Shown one piece after another: positions 16,870 to 24,833 of a stretch of DNA of 64,000 bases. The DNA lies in NCBI GenBank assembly GCA_934662565.1, contig CAKUKI010000001.1, positions 186,001-250,000 of the forward strand, in the 5' to 3' direction. Within the stretch, counting starts at the first letter, position 1. Every line of letters starts with the position of its first letter. The notes below the pieces were generated by a model that did no database searches, was not told the DNA's origin, and was given only the letters and a program-made list of their open reading frames with translations. Origin of the DNA: an uncultured Elusimicrobiales bacterium (GTDB taxonomy: Bacteria; Elusimicrobiota; Elusimicrobia; Elusimicrobiales; Elusimicrobiaceae). The translations under genes were made by a program, and so were the position numbers.

Positions 16870-18321
16870 ATGGCAGACAAACAAAATAACGCAGGCAAGC
16901 TGGGGGTGATAGGGCTTGCGTGTATTGTGGTCAGCTCCATGGTTGGGGGAGGTGTGTTTTCCCTCCCCCAAAATATGGCGGCGGGGGCCAGTGCCGGTGC
17001 GGTTTTGCTGGCGTGGCTGATTACCGGCGTGGGGATGTATTTTATTGCCAACACTTTTAGTGTGCTTTCCCGCGTGAAACCCAACCTGACGGCCGGTATT
17101 TATATGTACGCACGGGAAGGCTTTGGCCCCTATGTGGGGTTTACAATCGGCTGGGGGTATTGGCTGTGCCAAATCTTCGGTAATGTGGGCTACGCGGTAA
17201 TTACCATGGATGCCCTGAATTACTTTTTCCCCCCTTATTTTGCAGGCGGGAATAACTTGCTTTCCATTGTGTGCGGTTCCGTGCTGATATGGGGGTTCAA
17301 CTGGGTGGTTTTGCGCGGGGTGCGTCAGGCCGCCATATTAAATATATTGGGGACGATTGGCAAATTGGTGCCTTTGTTGTTATTCTGCCTGATTTTACTG
17401 TTTGTCTTTCATTTTGATAAGTTTGACTATAACTTTTGGGGACATTTGGTAGAAAACGGTAAAAATTTGGGGTCTTTATCTGCCCAATTAAAAAGCACCA
17501 TGCTAGTCACTTTGTGGGCTTTTATTGGTATAGAGGGCGCGGTTGTGCTTTCTAACCGTGCCAAAAGCCAAGCCGCCGTCAGCAAGGCCACCTTTTTAGG
17601 CTTTGTGGGGTGCTTGGTGGTGTATATGGGGCTTTCCCTCTTGCCGTACGGCTTTTTAACGCAAGAAGAAATTGCCGCGGTGGCGAATCCCTCCACGGCG
17701 GGAGTATTGGAACAAGTGGTGGGCCCGTGGGGCGCGTGGGTGATGAATATCGGCCTCTTGATTGCGGTGCTTTCCAGCTGGCTGGCTTGGACCATGATTG
17801 CGGCTGAAATTCCGGCGGCGGCTGCCCAAAACGGCACGTTCCCCAAGCAATTCGCGCGGGAAAACCAAAACGGCGCGCCGAGTGTATCGCTCTGGGTGAC
17901 CAGTATTTTAATGCAACTGGCTATTTTAATGGTGTATTTTTCCAACAATGCGTGGAATACCATGCTTTCTATAACCGGAGTAATGGTGTTGCCCGCGTAT
18001 TTGGCCAGTACCGGCTATTTGTGGAAACTGGTGGAAGACGGCGAATATGCCAAAATATCGCCCACCGGACGGGCCGGAGCTTTGCTTACGGCACTGGTGG
18101 GTACGGTGTACGGCGTGTGGCTGGTATATGCGGCGGGCATTAAGTATTTGTTCCTAGCGGTCATCTTTTTAGCGTTGGGGATACCGCTGTATGTGTGTTC
18201 CCGCCGCCAACAGGGGGCCCCGGTTGTTTTTACCAGTGGGGAAAAGCAAGTAGCCGGCCTGCTGATTGCGTTTGCGGTAGTGGCGGCATACGTTTTTGCG
18301 CGGGGACTGGTAAAAATCTAG
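16870..18321 (+). CDS. aaxC: Arginine/agmatine antiporter AaxC (APC family)
   Basis: 483 residues from the ATG at 16870 after GGGGGAGG. About 12-13 transmembrane helices; the APC-family start GVIGLACIVVSSMVGGGVFS with the G-G-G-V-F substrate motif and the long ARcD/AaxC-like segment VKPNLTAGIYMYAREGFGPY. It should exchange external arginine for internal agmatine, removing protons from the cytoplasm together with AaxB. It resembles basic-amino-acid antiporters (ArcD, LysP-like members); the AaxC call rests on its neighbours. Operon ends at the terminator at 18346. Confidence 0.88.
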   Translation: MADKQNNAGKLGVIGLACIVVSSMVGGGVFSLPQNMAAGASAGAVLLAWLITGVGMYFIANTFSVLSRVKPNLTAGIYMYAREGFGPYVGFTIGWGYWLCQIFGNVGYAVITMDALNYFFPPYFAGGNNLLSIVCGSVLIWGFNWVVLRGVRQAAILNILGTIGKLVPLLLFCLILLFVFHFDKFDYNFWGHLVENGKNLGSLSAQLKSTMLVTLWAFIGIEGAVVLSNRAKSQAAVSKATFLGFVGCLVVYMGLSLLPYGFLTQEEIAAVANPSTAGVLEQVVGPWGAWVMNIGLLIAVLSSWLAWTMIAAEIPAAAAQNGTFPKQFARENQNGAPSVSLWVTSILMQLAILMVYFSNNAWNTMLSITGVMVLPAYLASTGYLWKLVEDGEYAKISPTGRAGALLTALVGTVYGVWLVYAAGIKYLFLAVIFLALGIPLYVCSRRQQGAPVVFTSGEKQVAGLLIAFAVVAAYVFARGLVKI

Positions 18322-18345
18322 TCCGCGTGCTTGCCCAGACCAAAC

Positions 18346-18381
18346 AGCCCCGAAGAGTACGCCTTCGGGGCTGGATTTTTT
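18346..18381 (+). terminator. Terminator of the aaxABC operon
   Basis: AGCCCCGAAG (18346-18355) pairs with CTTCGGGGCT (18363-18372); T run at 18376-18381. Confidence 0.9.
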
Positions 18382-18390
18382 CAATAGGGT

Positions 18391-18428
18391 AGGCCCAATA
18401 TAAAAAATGGGTCTTTTGGCCCTTGCGG
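18391..18428 (+). promoter_or_regulatory. Shared upstream element, site F
   Basis: AAAAAATGGGTCTTTTGG then CCCTTGCGG, very close to site A (17 of 19 core bases). GGCCCA upstream and TGGGTC could pair around the A run. The closing TTGCGG (18423-18428) is 17 bases before a TATACT -10 (18446-18451) of the following secreted protease gene. Confidence 0.6.
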
Positions 18429-18457
18429 CGCTCGGCACATACAGATATACTTAATGT

Positions 18458-19783
18458 ATGAGAATCTTTTTTACTTTGTCCGCTTTGTGTGTATCCGCGC
18501 TTGCGTGGGCGGCCCCGTTTGGGCATTTGGAAAACGTGGCCGTTAAACCGTCGCTTTTTTTGGCGGACAAATTAGCCAAACAACAACCCATTACCTATTG
18601 CGTGGAATTGGGCGCCAAAGAAACGCTGGATATTTCCCGCCCGGAAGCGGCCCTCTACACCCGCGCCGCGCTGAAAGAGTGGACTTACGGCATAGCCCTG
18701 CAAATAGAAACGGCGGGCCGCGGTAAAGAATTTGCCGCCGTTATCCCCCTCTTAAAAAATGCCCGGTTTCAGCAAGTAGCGTGTGATTTGTCCGCCCACC
18801 CGGCGGGGGCGGATTATTTTGAGCCGTCTGACGCGCCCCAACCGGCGGACATCAGCATTTTGGTTTCTAAAAATTATTGTGAAACTTATTTTCGTAAATC
18901 AACCGCTTTTTATATGGAAGATTACAAATCCGCCGCGCCGTTTATTTGCGTTATGCCCCGCTATACGGGCCTGTTGCCGGATACAGACCGGATAGCCGTA
19001 CATATATTAAATGCGGAGCAAAAAGCGGTTTTGGCTAAACGGCTCCCCCTGTTAAAGCGTATCGCCCAAGAGCCGTACACGCCCGCGGACCAACGCCACC
19101 TGTGGCAATTAAACCGTTTGTATTCTTACGACGGCCCCACCTATTTTGCCGCCATTACGCACGAATTGGGCCACGCTTTTGGCTTGGCGGACGAATACAC
19201 CGCTAACAATGCAGACCCCCTACACCTGACAAGCACCACCGGCCAAGGCATTATGCGCCGTTTGTATGACACAATCGGCTGTGCGGAAACGGAGGGCATG
19301 CTCACGCTCCTTGGGCGCTACGGAAAGGGCCCGCGCGCGTTTGCCGGTTTCTGCCCAAATAATGCGTTTTATACGGACGGCGTGGAGCAAGTGGCCCAAA
19401 TTACTCCGGTAAAACGCCGCCTTTCTAAAGGGGTTCAAACGCTTTGGAGCTTAACGCCCGATACCCCTAAAACGCGCACCTTACTTTATGAAAGTTGGGG
19501 GCCGTTGGACGCTATGCGCGGGGATTTGCAAATGGAGTGGCCGTTCCCCCAAAATGCACAAGTGTATGTGCGCGGGTTCAGCGCGCAAGACGGCACCAAA
19601 CAAGGCACTTGGCTGATTATTTACCGGCAAGGGGACATTTACCGCGCCGTACGTGCCGTTTACCAAGCGGGCAAAGTTGTCCGCGTGCAAGAACAGCCTG
19701 TTTCAGCCGCCCAAGCAGAGGCCTATTTTGAGCGCCGCCAAGAAACCGCCCGCCTGCCCGTACTTACGGATTTGAACGATTAA
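18458..19783 (+). CDS. Secreted HExxH zinc metalloprotease-like protein
   Basis: 441 residues. A signal peptide ends near residue 19 (AWA-A). The catalytic motif is HELGHAFGLAD (His235, Glu236, His239, third ligand probably Asp245), the metzincin-style HExxHxxGxxD pattern, followed by EYTANN. Cysteines at several positions suggest disulphides. The sequence beyond the motif matches no family I recognise. There is no Shine-Dalgarno; the -10 TATACT ends six bases before the ATG, so the mRNA is probably leaderless. Substrate unknown; by location it should cut extracellular or periplasmic proteins. Confidence 0.75.
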   Translation: MRIFFTLSALCVSALAWAAPFGHLENVAVKPSLFLADKLAKQQPITYCVELGAKETLDISRPEAALYTRAALKEWTYGIALQIETAGRGKEFAAVIPLLKNARFQQVACDLSAHPAGADYFEPSDAPQPADISILVSKNYCETYFRKSTAFYMEDYKSAAPFICVMPRYTGLLPDTDRIAVHILNAEQKAVLAKRLPLLKRIAQEPYTPADQRHLWQLNRLYSYDGPTYFAAITHELGHAFGLADEYTANNADPLHLTSTTGQGIMRRLYDTIGCAETEGMLTLLGRYGKGPRAFAGFCPNNAFYTDGVEQVAQITPVKRRLSKGVQTLWSLTPDTPKTRTLLYESWGPLDAMRGDLQMEWPFPQNAQVYVRGFSAQDGTKQGTWLIIYRQGDIYRAVRAVYQAGKVVRVQEQPVSAAQAEAYFERRQETARLPVLTDLND

Positions 19784-19794
19784 TTTTTTAGTGC

Positions 19795-19800
19795 TACAAT
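19795..19800 (+). promoter_or_regulatory. Promoter of the sirtuin gene, leaderless type
   Basis: TTGAAC (19772-19777), 17-base spacer, extended -10 TGCTACAAT (-10 hexamer 19795-19800), then six bases to the ATG at 19807. Confidence 0.6.
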
Positions 19801-19806
19801 ACTTTT

Positions 19807-20541
19807 ATGTCTACTATTCAACAAGCCTCTGATTTAATTAAAAATGCCCGCTTTGGCGTGGCGTTTACCGGCGCGGGGGTAAGCGTGGAAAGCGGCATTC
19901 CCCCTTTTACGGGTAAAGGCGGCCTCTGGACGCAATACGACCCTAAATTTATAGAAATCAACTTTTTTTATGAACACCCGCTGGAATCTTGGCAGGAAAT
20001 GAAAAAAATATTTTTTTCCAGCATGGGCGAAGCGCGCCCCAACAAGGCGCACCTTGTACTAGCCGCACTGGAGCAAAAAGGTTTATTAAAAGGTGTAATT
20101 ACGCAAAATATTGACGGTTTGCACCAAGCGGCCGGCTCCAAAAATGTGCAAGAGTTCCACGGTACTATTCATACTCTTTCTTGCCCGCGGTGCTTGCGCA
20201 AATACCAACTGGAAGATGTAAATTTGGACGAAATCCCCCCAGTGTGCTTTTGCGGAACGATTCTCAAGCCGGATTTTGTTTTTTACGGCGAGGGCATCAA
20301 CCCGCGTGTGTATGCCGCCAGTGAAGAATTGGCCGCACAGGCGGATGTTATGCTGGTGGTGGGAACGGCGGGGCAAGTAATGCCGGCGTGCAGTTTGCCG
20401 CTTGCCGCCAAAGAACACGGCGCTAAAATTATAGAGGTAAACACGCTGCCGTCCGCCTATACGGATAGCGTAAGCGATTTGTACTTTCCCATGAAAGCCA
20501 CGGAGTTTTTTACCGCTTTGGAAAAGGAAATAAAGTTATAA
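19807..20541 (+). CDS. SIR2-family NAD-dependent protein deacylase
   Basis: Sirtuin of 244 residues, about normal bacterial length. Motifs in order: GAGVSVESGIP (NAD fold), TQNIDGLH (99-106), catalytic His118 in EFHGTIH, structural zinc cysteines C126-x2-C129 and C147-x-C149, and NTLPS near the end. It removes acyl groups from lysines using NAD. The loop usually written GIPDFR is GIPPFT here, so the common Asp-Phe-Arg is Pro-Phe-Thr; this variant occurs in some bacterial sirtuins. It starts with no Shine-Dalgarno, six bases after a -10 box. Confidence 0.9.
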   Translation: MSTIQQASDLIKNARFGVAFTGAGVSVESGIPPFTGKGGLWTQYDPKFIEINFFYEHPLESWQEMKKIFFSSMGEARPNKAHLVLAALEQKGLLKGVITQNIDGLHQAAGSKNVQEFHGTIHTLSCPRCLRKYQLEDVNLDEIPPVCFCGTILKPDFVFYGEGINPRVYAASEELAAQADVMLVVGTAGQVMPACSLPLAAKEHGAKIIEVNTLPSAYTDSVSDLYFPMKATEFFTALEKEIKL

Positions 20542-20562
20542 ATACAAAAATACACCGGTAAA

Positions 20563-20588
20563 AAGGGCGGCTATCAAAAGCCGCCCTT
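20563..20588. terminator. Terminator between convergent sirtuin and DUF805 genes
   Basis: AAGGGCGGCT (20563-20572) pairs with AGCCGCCCTT (20579-20588). Confidence 0.75.
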
Positions 20589-20593
20589 GGTAT

Positions 20594-20995
20594 TTAGCGG
20601 GGTTGCTCCCCAAAGCGGTTATCTCTCTTTTCACTGGGAATAAGCATAAAAATAAGCATAACTAGCCTTCCCAGAGAGGGCACCAATAAAATCAGTTGCC
20701 ACCAACCGCTTAAACCAATGTCGTGCAAGCGGCGCGTGCGCAAGGAAAGCGGCAGCAGCAAAGCCGCTAAATAAAAGACGATAAAGCAAATAAATATCCC
20801 CAGCCACCCCATGCCTTGCTGGCTGCCCATATCACTAAACATCGTGGCCCCGATAATCAGGCAAATAAACATAATGGCAAAACTTACGGGCACGCTTAGC
20901 ACCAACAGCCACAGCATAAAGAGCCAAAATTCCTTGCGGGTGGCGCGGCCCTGAAAATCAAAAAGGCGTTTTAACGGGTTGATTAAATAGCTCAT
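20594..20995 (-). CDS. DUF805 family inner-membrane protein
   Basis: 133 residues from the ATG at 20995, which overlaps the stop of the HD gene (ATGA). DUF805 signature: FDFQGRATRKEFWLFMLW near the N terminus, four hydrophobic helices and RTRRLHDIGLSGWW followed by DNRFGEQP. The function of DUF805 is unknown; members are small membrane proteins. A second copy is at 22457-22810. Co-transcribed with the HD and GDPD-like genes. Confidence 0.88.
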   Translation of the reverse strand: MSYLINPLKRLFDFQGRATRKEFWLFMLWLLVLSVPVSFAIMFICLIIGATMFSDMGSQQGMGWLGIFICFIVFYLAALLLPLSLRTRRLHDIGLSGWWQLILLVPSLGRLVMLIFMLIPSEKRDNRFGEQPR

Positions 20996-21585
20996 TTTGT
21001 TATTTCCTCCATTTGGGTTTGCACGGCGGTTTCCGTTTCCCGCATGGCGCCAAGGGTGGTGTCTAACAGTGTGTCCAACTCCCAACCCAGTAATTCGGCC
21101 CCTTTTTTAATAATATCGCGCGAACAACCCGCCGCAAATTTTTTATCCTTAAACTTCTTTTTTAAGCTGGAAAGCTCCATATCCTGCGTGCTTTTGGACG
21201 GGCGCATTTTGGCCGCCGCACCAATAAGTCCGGTCAGTTCATCTACCGCAAAAAGGACTTTTTCCATTTCGTGTTCCGGCCGTATGTCTACCGTTATTCC
21301 GTAGCCGTGGCTGCATACCGCATGTACTAACTCCGGCTCGGCCTGAATTTCCGCCAATAACTCGGGCGCTTTTTGGCAATGCGCTTGCGGGAATTTTTCA
21401 AAATCTATATCGTGCAATAGGCCGCACAAGGCCCAAAAGTCCGCCTCGTCCGCATAGCCTAATTGTACGGCTAAACGGCGCATAACGGCCTCCACCGTAA
21501 GCGCATGGAGCAAGTGGAACGGCTCCTGATTGTATTTTTTAAGTAATTTTAGCGCGTCCGTGCGCGTAATGTGGGTGGTGTGCAT
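20992..21585 (-). CDS. HD-domain hydrolase
   Basis: 197 residues with the HD phosphohydrolase pattern: His27 in LLHALTVEAV, the LLHDIDFEKFP motif (His58-Asp59) and a second metal-binding HGYGI with the later FAVDEL. This corresponds to the small HDIG-like hydrolases that act on nucleotides or phospho-compounds; substrate unknown. Its ATG has AAGGAG and lies 9 bases after the GDPD-like stop; its stop overlaps the DUF805 start. Confidence 0.8.
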   Translation of the reverse strand: MHTTHITRTDALKLLKKYNQEPFHLLHALTVEAVMRRLAVQLGYADEADFWALCGLLHDIDFEKFPQAHCQKAPELLAEIQAEPELVHAVCSHGYGITVDIRPEHEMEKVLFAVDELTGLIGAAAKMRPSKSTQDMELSSLKKKFKDKKFAAGCSRDIIKKGAELLGWELDTLLDTTLGAMRETETAVQTQMEEITK

Positions 21586-21594
21586 GGGGTCTCC

Positions 21595-22383
21595 TTAAAA
21601 ATTATATTCGTCCAACATAAAAATAACTACAGTGGGGTCTTTTTGCATTTCTTGCGCCAAATAGCGCTTTTTGAGGCTCGGGCGCTTGGTGCTGGAATAA
21701 TAAATGGCTTTGCGCGTATTGGGAAAGTACGCCTGCAAATACTTGTATTTGCCAAAACTGCCCGCCACCGCCTGCGGTTGGTATTTATGCAGAGATTCGG
21801 CTAATTGCGCGTTTAATTGGGCGCGTTTGAGCGGGTCGTTGCCGTCTTCGTCAAATCCGTCCGGAATTTGCAAAAGTAAGGAAAAACCATATTTTTTTAA
21901 CCGTTCTGCCGTCGGGCCGGCGTCGGCTTCAAACATAAAACGCTCCGGAGCAATGTGAAAGTGCCGTGCTACCTGTTGCAAATAGCGCAAATCTTCGTCC
22001 GTCAGCTGGGTTTTTAAGTCCAGCCAGTAGGTTTTTTCTGAAGGATTTTTTATAACAGACAGTAAATCCGGCAGAGGTACGGCATAGGGAAGTTCTGTTT
22101 CGTCGTGTGCGGCAACCAGACTGCCGTTAGGGTGGCGGAGAATATCTATTTCAAAACCGGAGTACAACGCATCTTTTTTGCGGGCGCGGTAGCGCGTGTT
22201 TACTTTATGCAAAAAACGGGGTGAGTCCGGCTGAAAACCGCCGGTAAGAGCCTCTTGTTGCGGCGGAGTGAGCGGGCTTGCTAGCGGGGCCGTCATTCGG
22301 GCGGCATAGCCCCGCATAAAAGGGGCGTACGCACCCGCCGCCAACAAAACGGCAAGCCATAAAAAAGGGGTAAATTTCTTCAT
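21595..22383 (-). CDS. GDPD-like secreted or membrane-anchored phosphodiesterase
   Basis: 262 residues. A hydrophobic N-terminal segment (FLWLAVLLAAGAYAPFM) is a signal or anchor. The core looks like a PLC/GDPD-type TIM barrel: HKVNT (His-x-x-Asn-Thr), GFEIDILRHPNGSLVAAHD (metal Glu-x-Asp and His), LPDLL, then YWLDLKT. This is the variant seen in FAM151/menorin-like GDPD relatives rather than the classic HRG..ENT start. Likely hydrolyses a glycerophospho-compound in the periplasm. No Shine-Dalgarno: extended -10 TGCTAAAAT ends six bases before ATG. Confidence 0.65.
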   Translation of the reverse strand: MKKFTPFLWLAVLLAAGAYAPFMRGYAARMTAPLASPLTPPQQEALTGGFQPDSPRFLHKVNTRYRARKKDALYSGFEIDILRHPNGSLVAAHDETELPYAVPLPDLLSVIKNPSEKTYWLDLKTQLTDEDLRYLQQVARHFHIAPERFMFEADAGPTAERLKKYGFSLLLQIPDGFDEDGNDPLKRAQLNAQLAESLHKYQPQAVAGSFGKYKYLQAYFPNTRKAIYYSSTKRPSLKKRYLAQEMQKDPTVVIFMLDEYNF

Positions 22384-22413
22384 ATATCTATTTTAGCAAA
22401 ATACATAAGAAAA

Positions 22414-22439
22414 CCCCGGGTTTTACTAAAAACCCGGGG
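22414..22439 (-). terminator. Terminator after the second DUF805 gene
   Basis: CCCCGGGTTTT (22414-22424) and AAAACCCGGGG (22429-22439) form a perfect stem followed by TTTTCTT on the reverse strand. It lies directly upstream of the -10 of the GDPD-like gene. Confidence 0.85.
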
Positions 22440-22456
22440 CCGTGTAAAGACAATTT

Positions 22457-22810
22457 TTAGTCTAGGGGTTGTCTGCCGAAGCGGTTTTCCCCGGGGGTGC
22501 CGGGCAAAACTTCAAATACAAACAAGATTAACCCGCCGATAAGCGGCAAAAAGCTAATCAAAACCCACCAGCCGGAGCGGTCCGTATCGTGCAAGCGGCG
22601 CACGAGCATGGCCAAGTTAGGCACTATTAAAGCTAACCACACCAAGGCAATAACGGCGTTGCCGGCTTTTTCACCCAAAGCGGCGCTTAAAATGCCTATT
22701 ACAATATACGCTACACACAACCACAGCGCATACAGCCAGAATTGTTTGCGGTTGGCGCGGCCGCTAAAATCCGCATAGTGTTTTACAAGCGGGTCTAACA
22801 AGTATTTCAT
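22457..22810 (-). CDS. DUF805 family inner-membrane protein, second copy
   Basis: 117 residues from the ATG at 22810 (GGAGG nine bases upstream; a TTG two codons earlier is less likely). Same signature as the 20594-20995 protein: FSGRANRKQFWLYALWL, RRLHDTDRSGWW and ENRFGRQP. About four transmembrane segments. Role unknown. Monocistronic with its own terminator. Confidence 0.85.
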   Translation of the reverse strand: MKYLLDPLVKHYADFSGRANRKQFWLYALWLCVAYIVIGILSAALGEKAGNAVIALVWLALIVPNLAMLVRRLHDTDRSGWWVLISFLPLIGGLILFVFEVLPGTPGENRFGRQPLD

Positions 22811-22872
22811 ATTCAAAAACCTCCCTTAAAATATATACAACTTATTAAAAGTATATAATATTTATTCAACCA

Positions 22873-24663
22873 TTATTTATAAAATTTGGCAAATTCCTTA
22901 AATGCCTGTGTAAGGGCCTTGGGGTCCGCCCCTGTGGGGAGCTTTTGATAGTTTTTATCGTAATGTTCCAAGTAGCCGTAATTGTCTATCACGGAGAGTT
23001 TATCCCCGGTTTGAATGGCTTTTTTGGTGTAGCTGGAAATAACGGTATAAGGCCGCGGGGTTGCGTCCAATAAATCCGTGCCGGTGGAATAATCGTCGGG
23101 CGGATTGGTGCAACCTAAAATATGCGTTAAAAGGAACGGCACAATATCATAATGGGCGGTGCGGTAAGCCTTTTCTCCCCCTGTATGCTCCGGCCACCAC
23201 ATAAGTAGCGGCACCTGCGTTTGCCATTGGGCAAAATTGCTGTTATGCCCCCAAAAGTTGTGGCGGGTATCGTTAATTTCCTGCCCGTGGTCTCCGGTCA
23301 AAATAACCAGCGTATTATCGCTCAACCCTTGGGCTTTTAGGGTTTCAAATACTTGCCCCAAAAGGCCGTCTATAAAATATACGGCGTTTTTGTAGCGGTT
23401 CATATAAGGGGTGGGGTCTGTATTTTTGGTAAGTACCAAATAGTTCATTTCTTCCCCCACCGGCTTAAATTTATCGCCCCCTTGCGGGAATTCCTGCCCG
23501 TGGGCGGCATCATAAAATAAAAAGCCAAAAAAGGGCGCGTTTTTATCCCTATTTTGCAGAAAATGCAAAAAATCCTTTTGCATATCTCTGTCCCGCTCTA
23601 TTTTGTTGGTGCCTTTGGATTCTATCCGCAGGTTTTCTATTTGGGAGAAGATGTTTTTATTGAATGCCGGACTGTTTAGTTTAGAACTGGCAAAAATGCC
23701 CATTTGGTAGCCCTTGGCTTGCAATTCTTCCATAAGGATAGGCTGGCGGGTTTGCCCGGTAAAAGAATCCCAATATAAATACGGCATGGAGTAAAAGAGC
23801 GAAAACACACCGGCTTCCGTGGCGTTGCCGCCGCTTAAATGGTTGGTAAAATACCACGCATTCGCGTTTTTGTAAGCGGCCCATGTGTGCGGCATTACTT
23901 CTTTAGTAAAACTGTCCGCGCGCCACGCATCAATTAAAATAACCAAAATGTTGGTTTTTGGGGTGGACGCACACTGCATAGGGTGCAACGGATAGTTCAG
24001 TGTGCCTTTTTTAGGCTCTGCGTATGGCTCGCTTTTCGGCTCAAACCCCATTTTGCGCAGTTTACGGTTGGCGCTTAACGGGTTGGCCCACGGCATATAA
24101 GAAACTTGCGCCAATATGGACGGCACCAACATAAATTTTCCCCATGCGTGCAAGGAGTGGTACGTCAAAAATGCACCCAGCCACAGTAAGCACACCGCCC
24201 AAACGGCTTTTTTGCCGAGCGTAATTTTGCGTGCCACCCATAACAGGCCGTAAGTGAGCACAAACACCCCCGCCGTGGCTAGCGCCAACATAACATAAGT
24301 AATGGCGGGAAAAACAAAAATTTCCCGCCCCGCGGGGCCGAAAAACAGCTCCAGCATGGCAACCCCAATGTGGAAGCGGTACTGGGTGAACACAAACGCA
24401 TCGGCCGCAAAAAAGAGTGTGAAAAAGCCCCCAAAGGCCACCGCGGCGGCGGAGGCGGTTTTGGGGCCAATCAGGCGCCACGGCAACACGAGTACGCTTA
24501 ACCCCAGCGCAAACAGCAGTAAGTGCCCGGGCACCGAAGACACCCCAAAAAAGAAACCGGGGGCATCCCAATAAAATCCCCCCGTAAAAAAGTACACCAA
24601 AGAAATCAGCCCCCACAGGGCCGTATTTAAGACAATAAACCAGAAAAAATTTTTAGCGCTCAT
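22873..24663 (-). CDS. yejM: YejM/PbgA-family membrane sulfatase-like protein
   Basis: 596 residues, close to the E. coli length (586). Five N-terminal transmembrane helices (DUF3413-like, residues 5-190) are followed by a periplasmic alkaline-phosphatase/sulfatase fold: NILVILIDAWRADSF (metal Asp), SGGNATEAGVFSLFYSMPYLY (candidate nucleophile Thr), VILTGDHGQE, and FWGHNSNFAQWQTQVPLLM. In enterobacteria PbgA/YejM controls LPS synthesis by affecting LpxC turnover and has lost catalysis; here all metal and nucleophile positions look present. It would tie outer-membrane assembly in this diderm to the same kind of sensor, an inference. Leaderless-type start: -10 TAAAAT, then ATAAGT, then ATG. Confidence 0.85.
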   Translation of the reverse strand: MSAKNFFWFIVLNTALWGLISLVYFFTGGFYWDAPGFFFGVSSVPGHLLLFALGLSVLVLPWRLIGPKTASAAAVAFGGFFTLFFAADAFVFTQYRFHIGVAMLELFFGPAGREIFVFPAITYVMLALATAGVFVLTYGLLWVARKITLGKKAVWAVCLLWLGAFLTYHSLHAWGKFMLVPSILAQVSYMPWANPLSANRKLRKMGFEPKSEPYAEPKKGTLNYPLHPMQCASTPKTNILVILIDAWRADSFTKEVMPHTWAAYKNANAWYFTNHLSGGNATEAGVFSLFYSMPYLYWDSFTGQTRQPILMEELQAKGYQMGIFASSKLNSPAFNKNIFSQIENLRIESKGTNKIERDRDMQKDFLHFLQNRDKNAPFFGFLFYDAAHGQEFPQGGDKFKPVGEEMNYLVLTKNTDPTPYMNRYKNAVYFIDGLLGQVFETLKAQGLSDNTLVILTGDHGQEINDTRHNFWGHNSNFAQWQTQVPLLMWWPEHTGGEKAYRTAHYDIVPFLLTHILGCTNPPDDYSTGTDLLDATPRPYTVISSYTKKAIQTGDKLSVIDNYGYLEHYDKNYQKLPTGADPKALTQAFKEFAKFYK

Positions 24664-24784
24664 ACTTATATTTTATAAAATTTACCCCTATGCGTGGGGC
24701 CGCAGTGCGGGCCAAAATAAGCCCGCGGCGCGCGTGGCGGGCAAAAAGGGCCGTTGGAGCCAAGCTATTCAAAACCGCACAAAA

Positions 24785-24811
24785 AAGGGAGCCTTGTTAA
24801 AGGGCTCCCTT
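24785..24811 (-). terminator. Terminator of the PPi-phosphofructokinase gene
   Basis: AAGGGAGCC (24785-24793) pairs with GGCTCCCTT (24803-24811), with six T on the reverse strand. Confidence 0.88.
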
Positions 24812-24833
24812 GTAAAATAAGACCGCTAAACGC

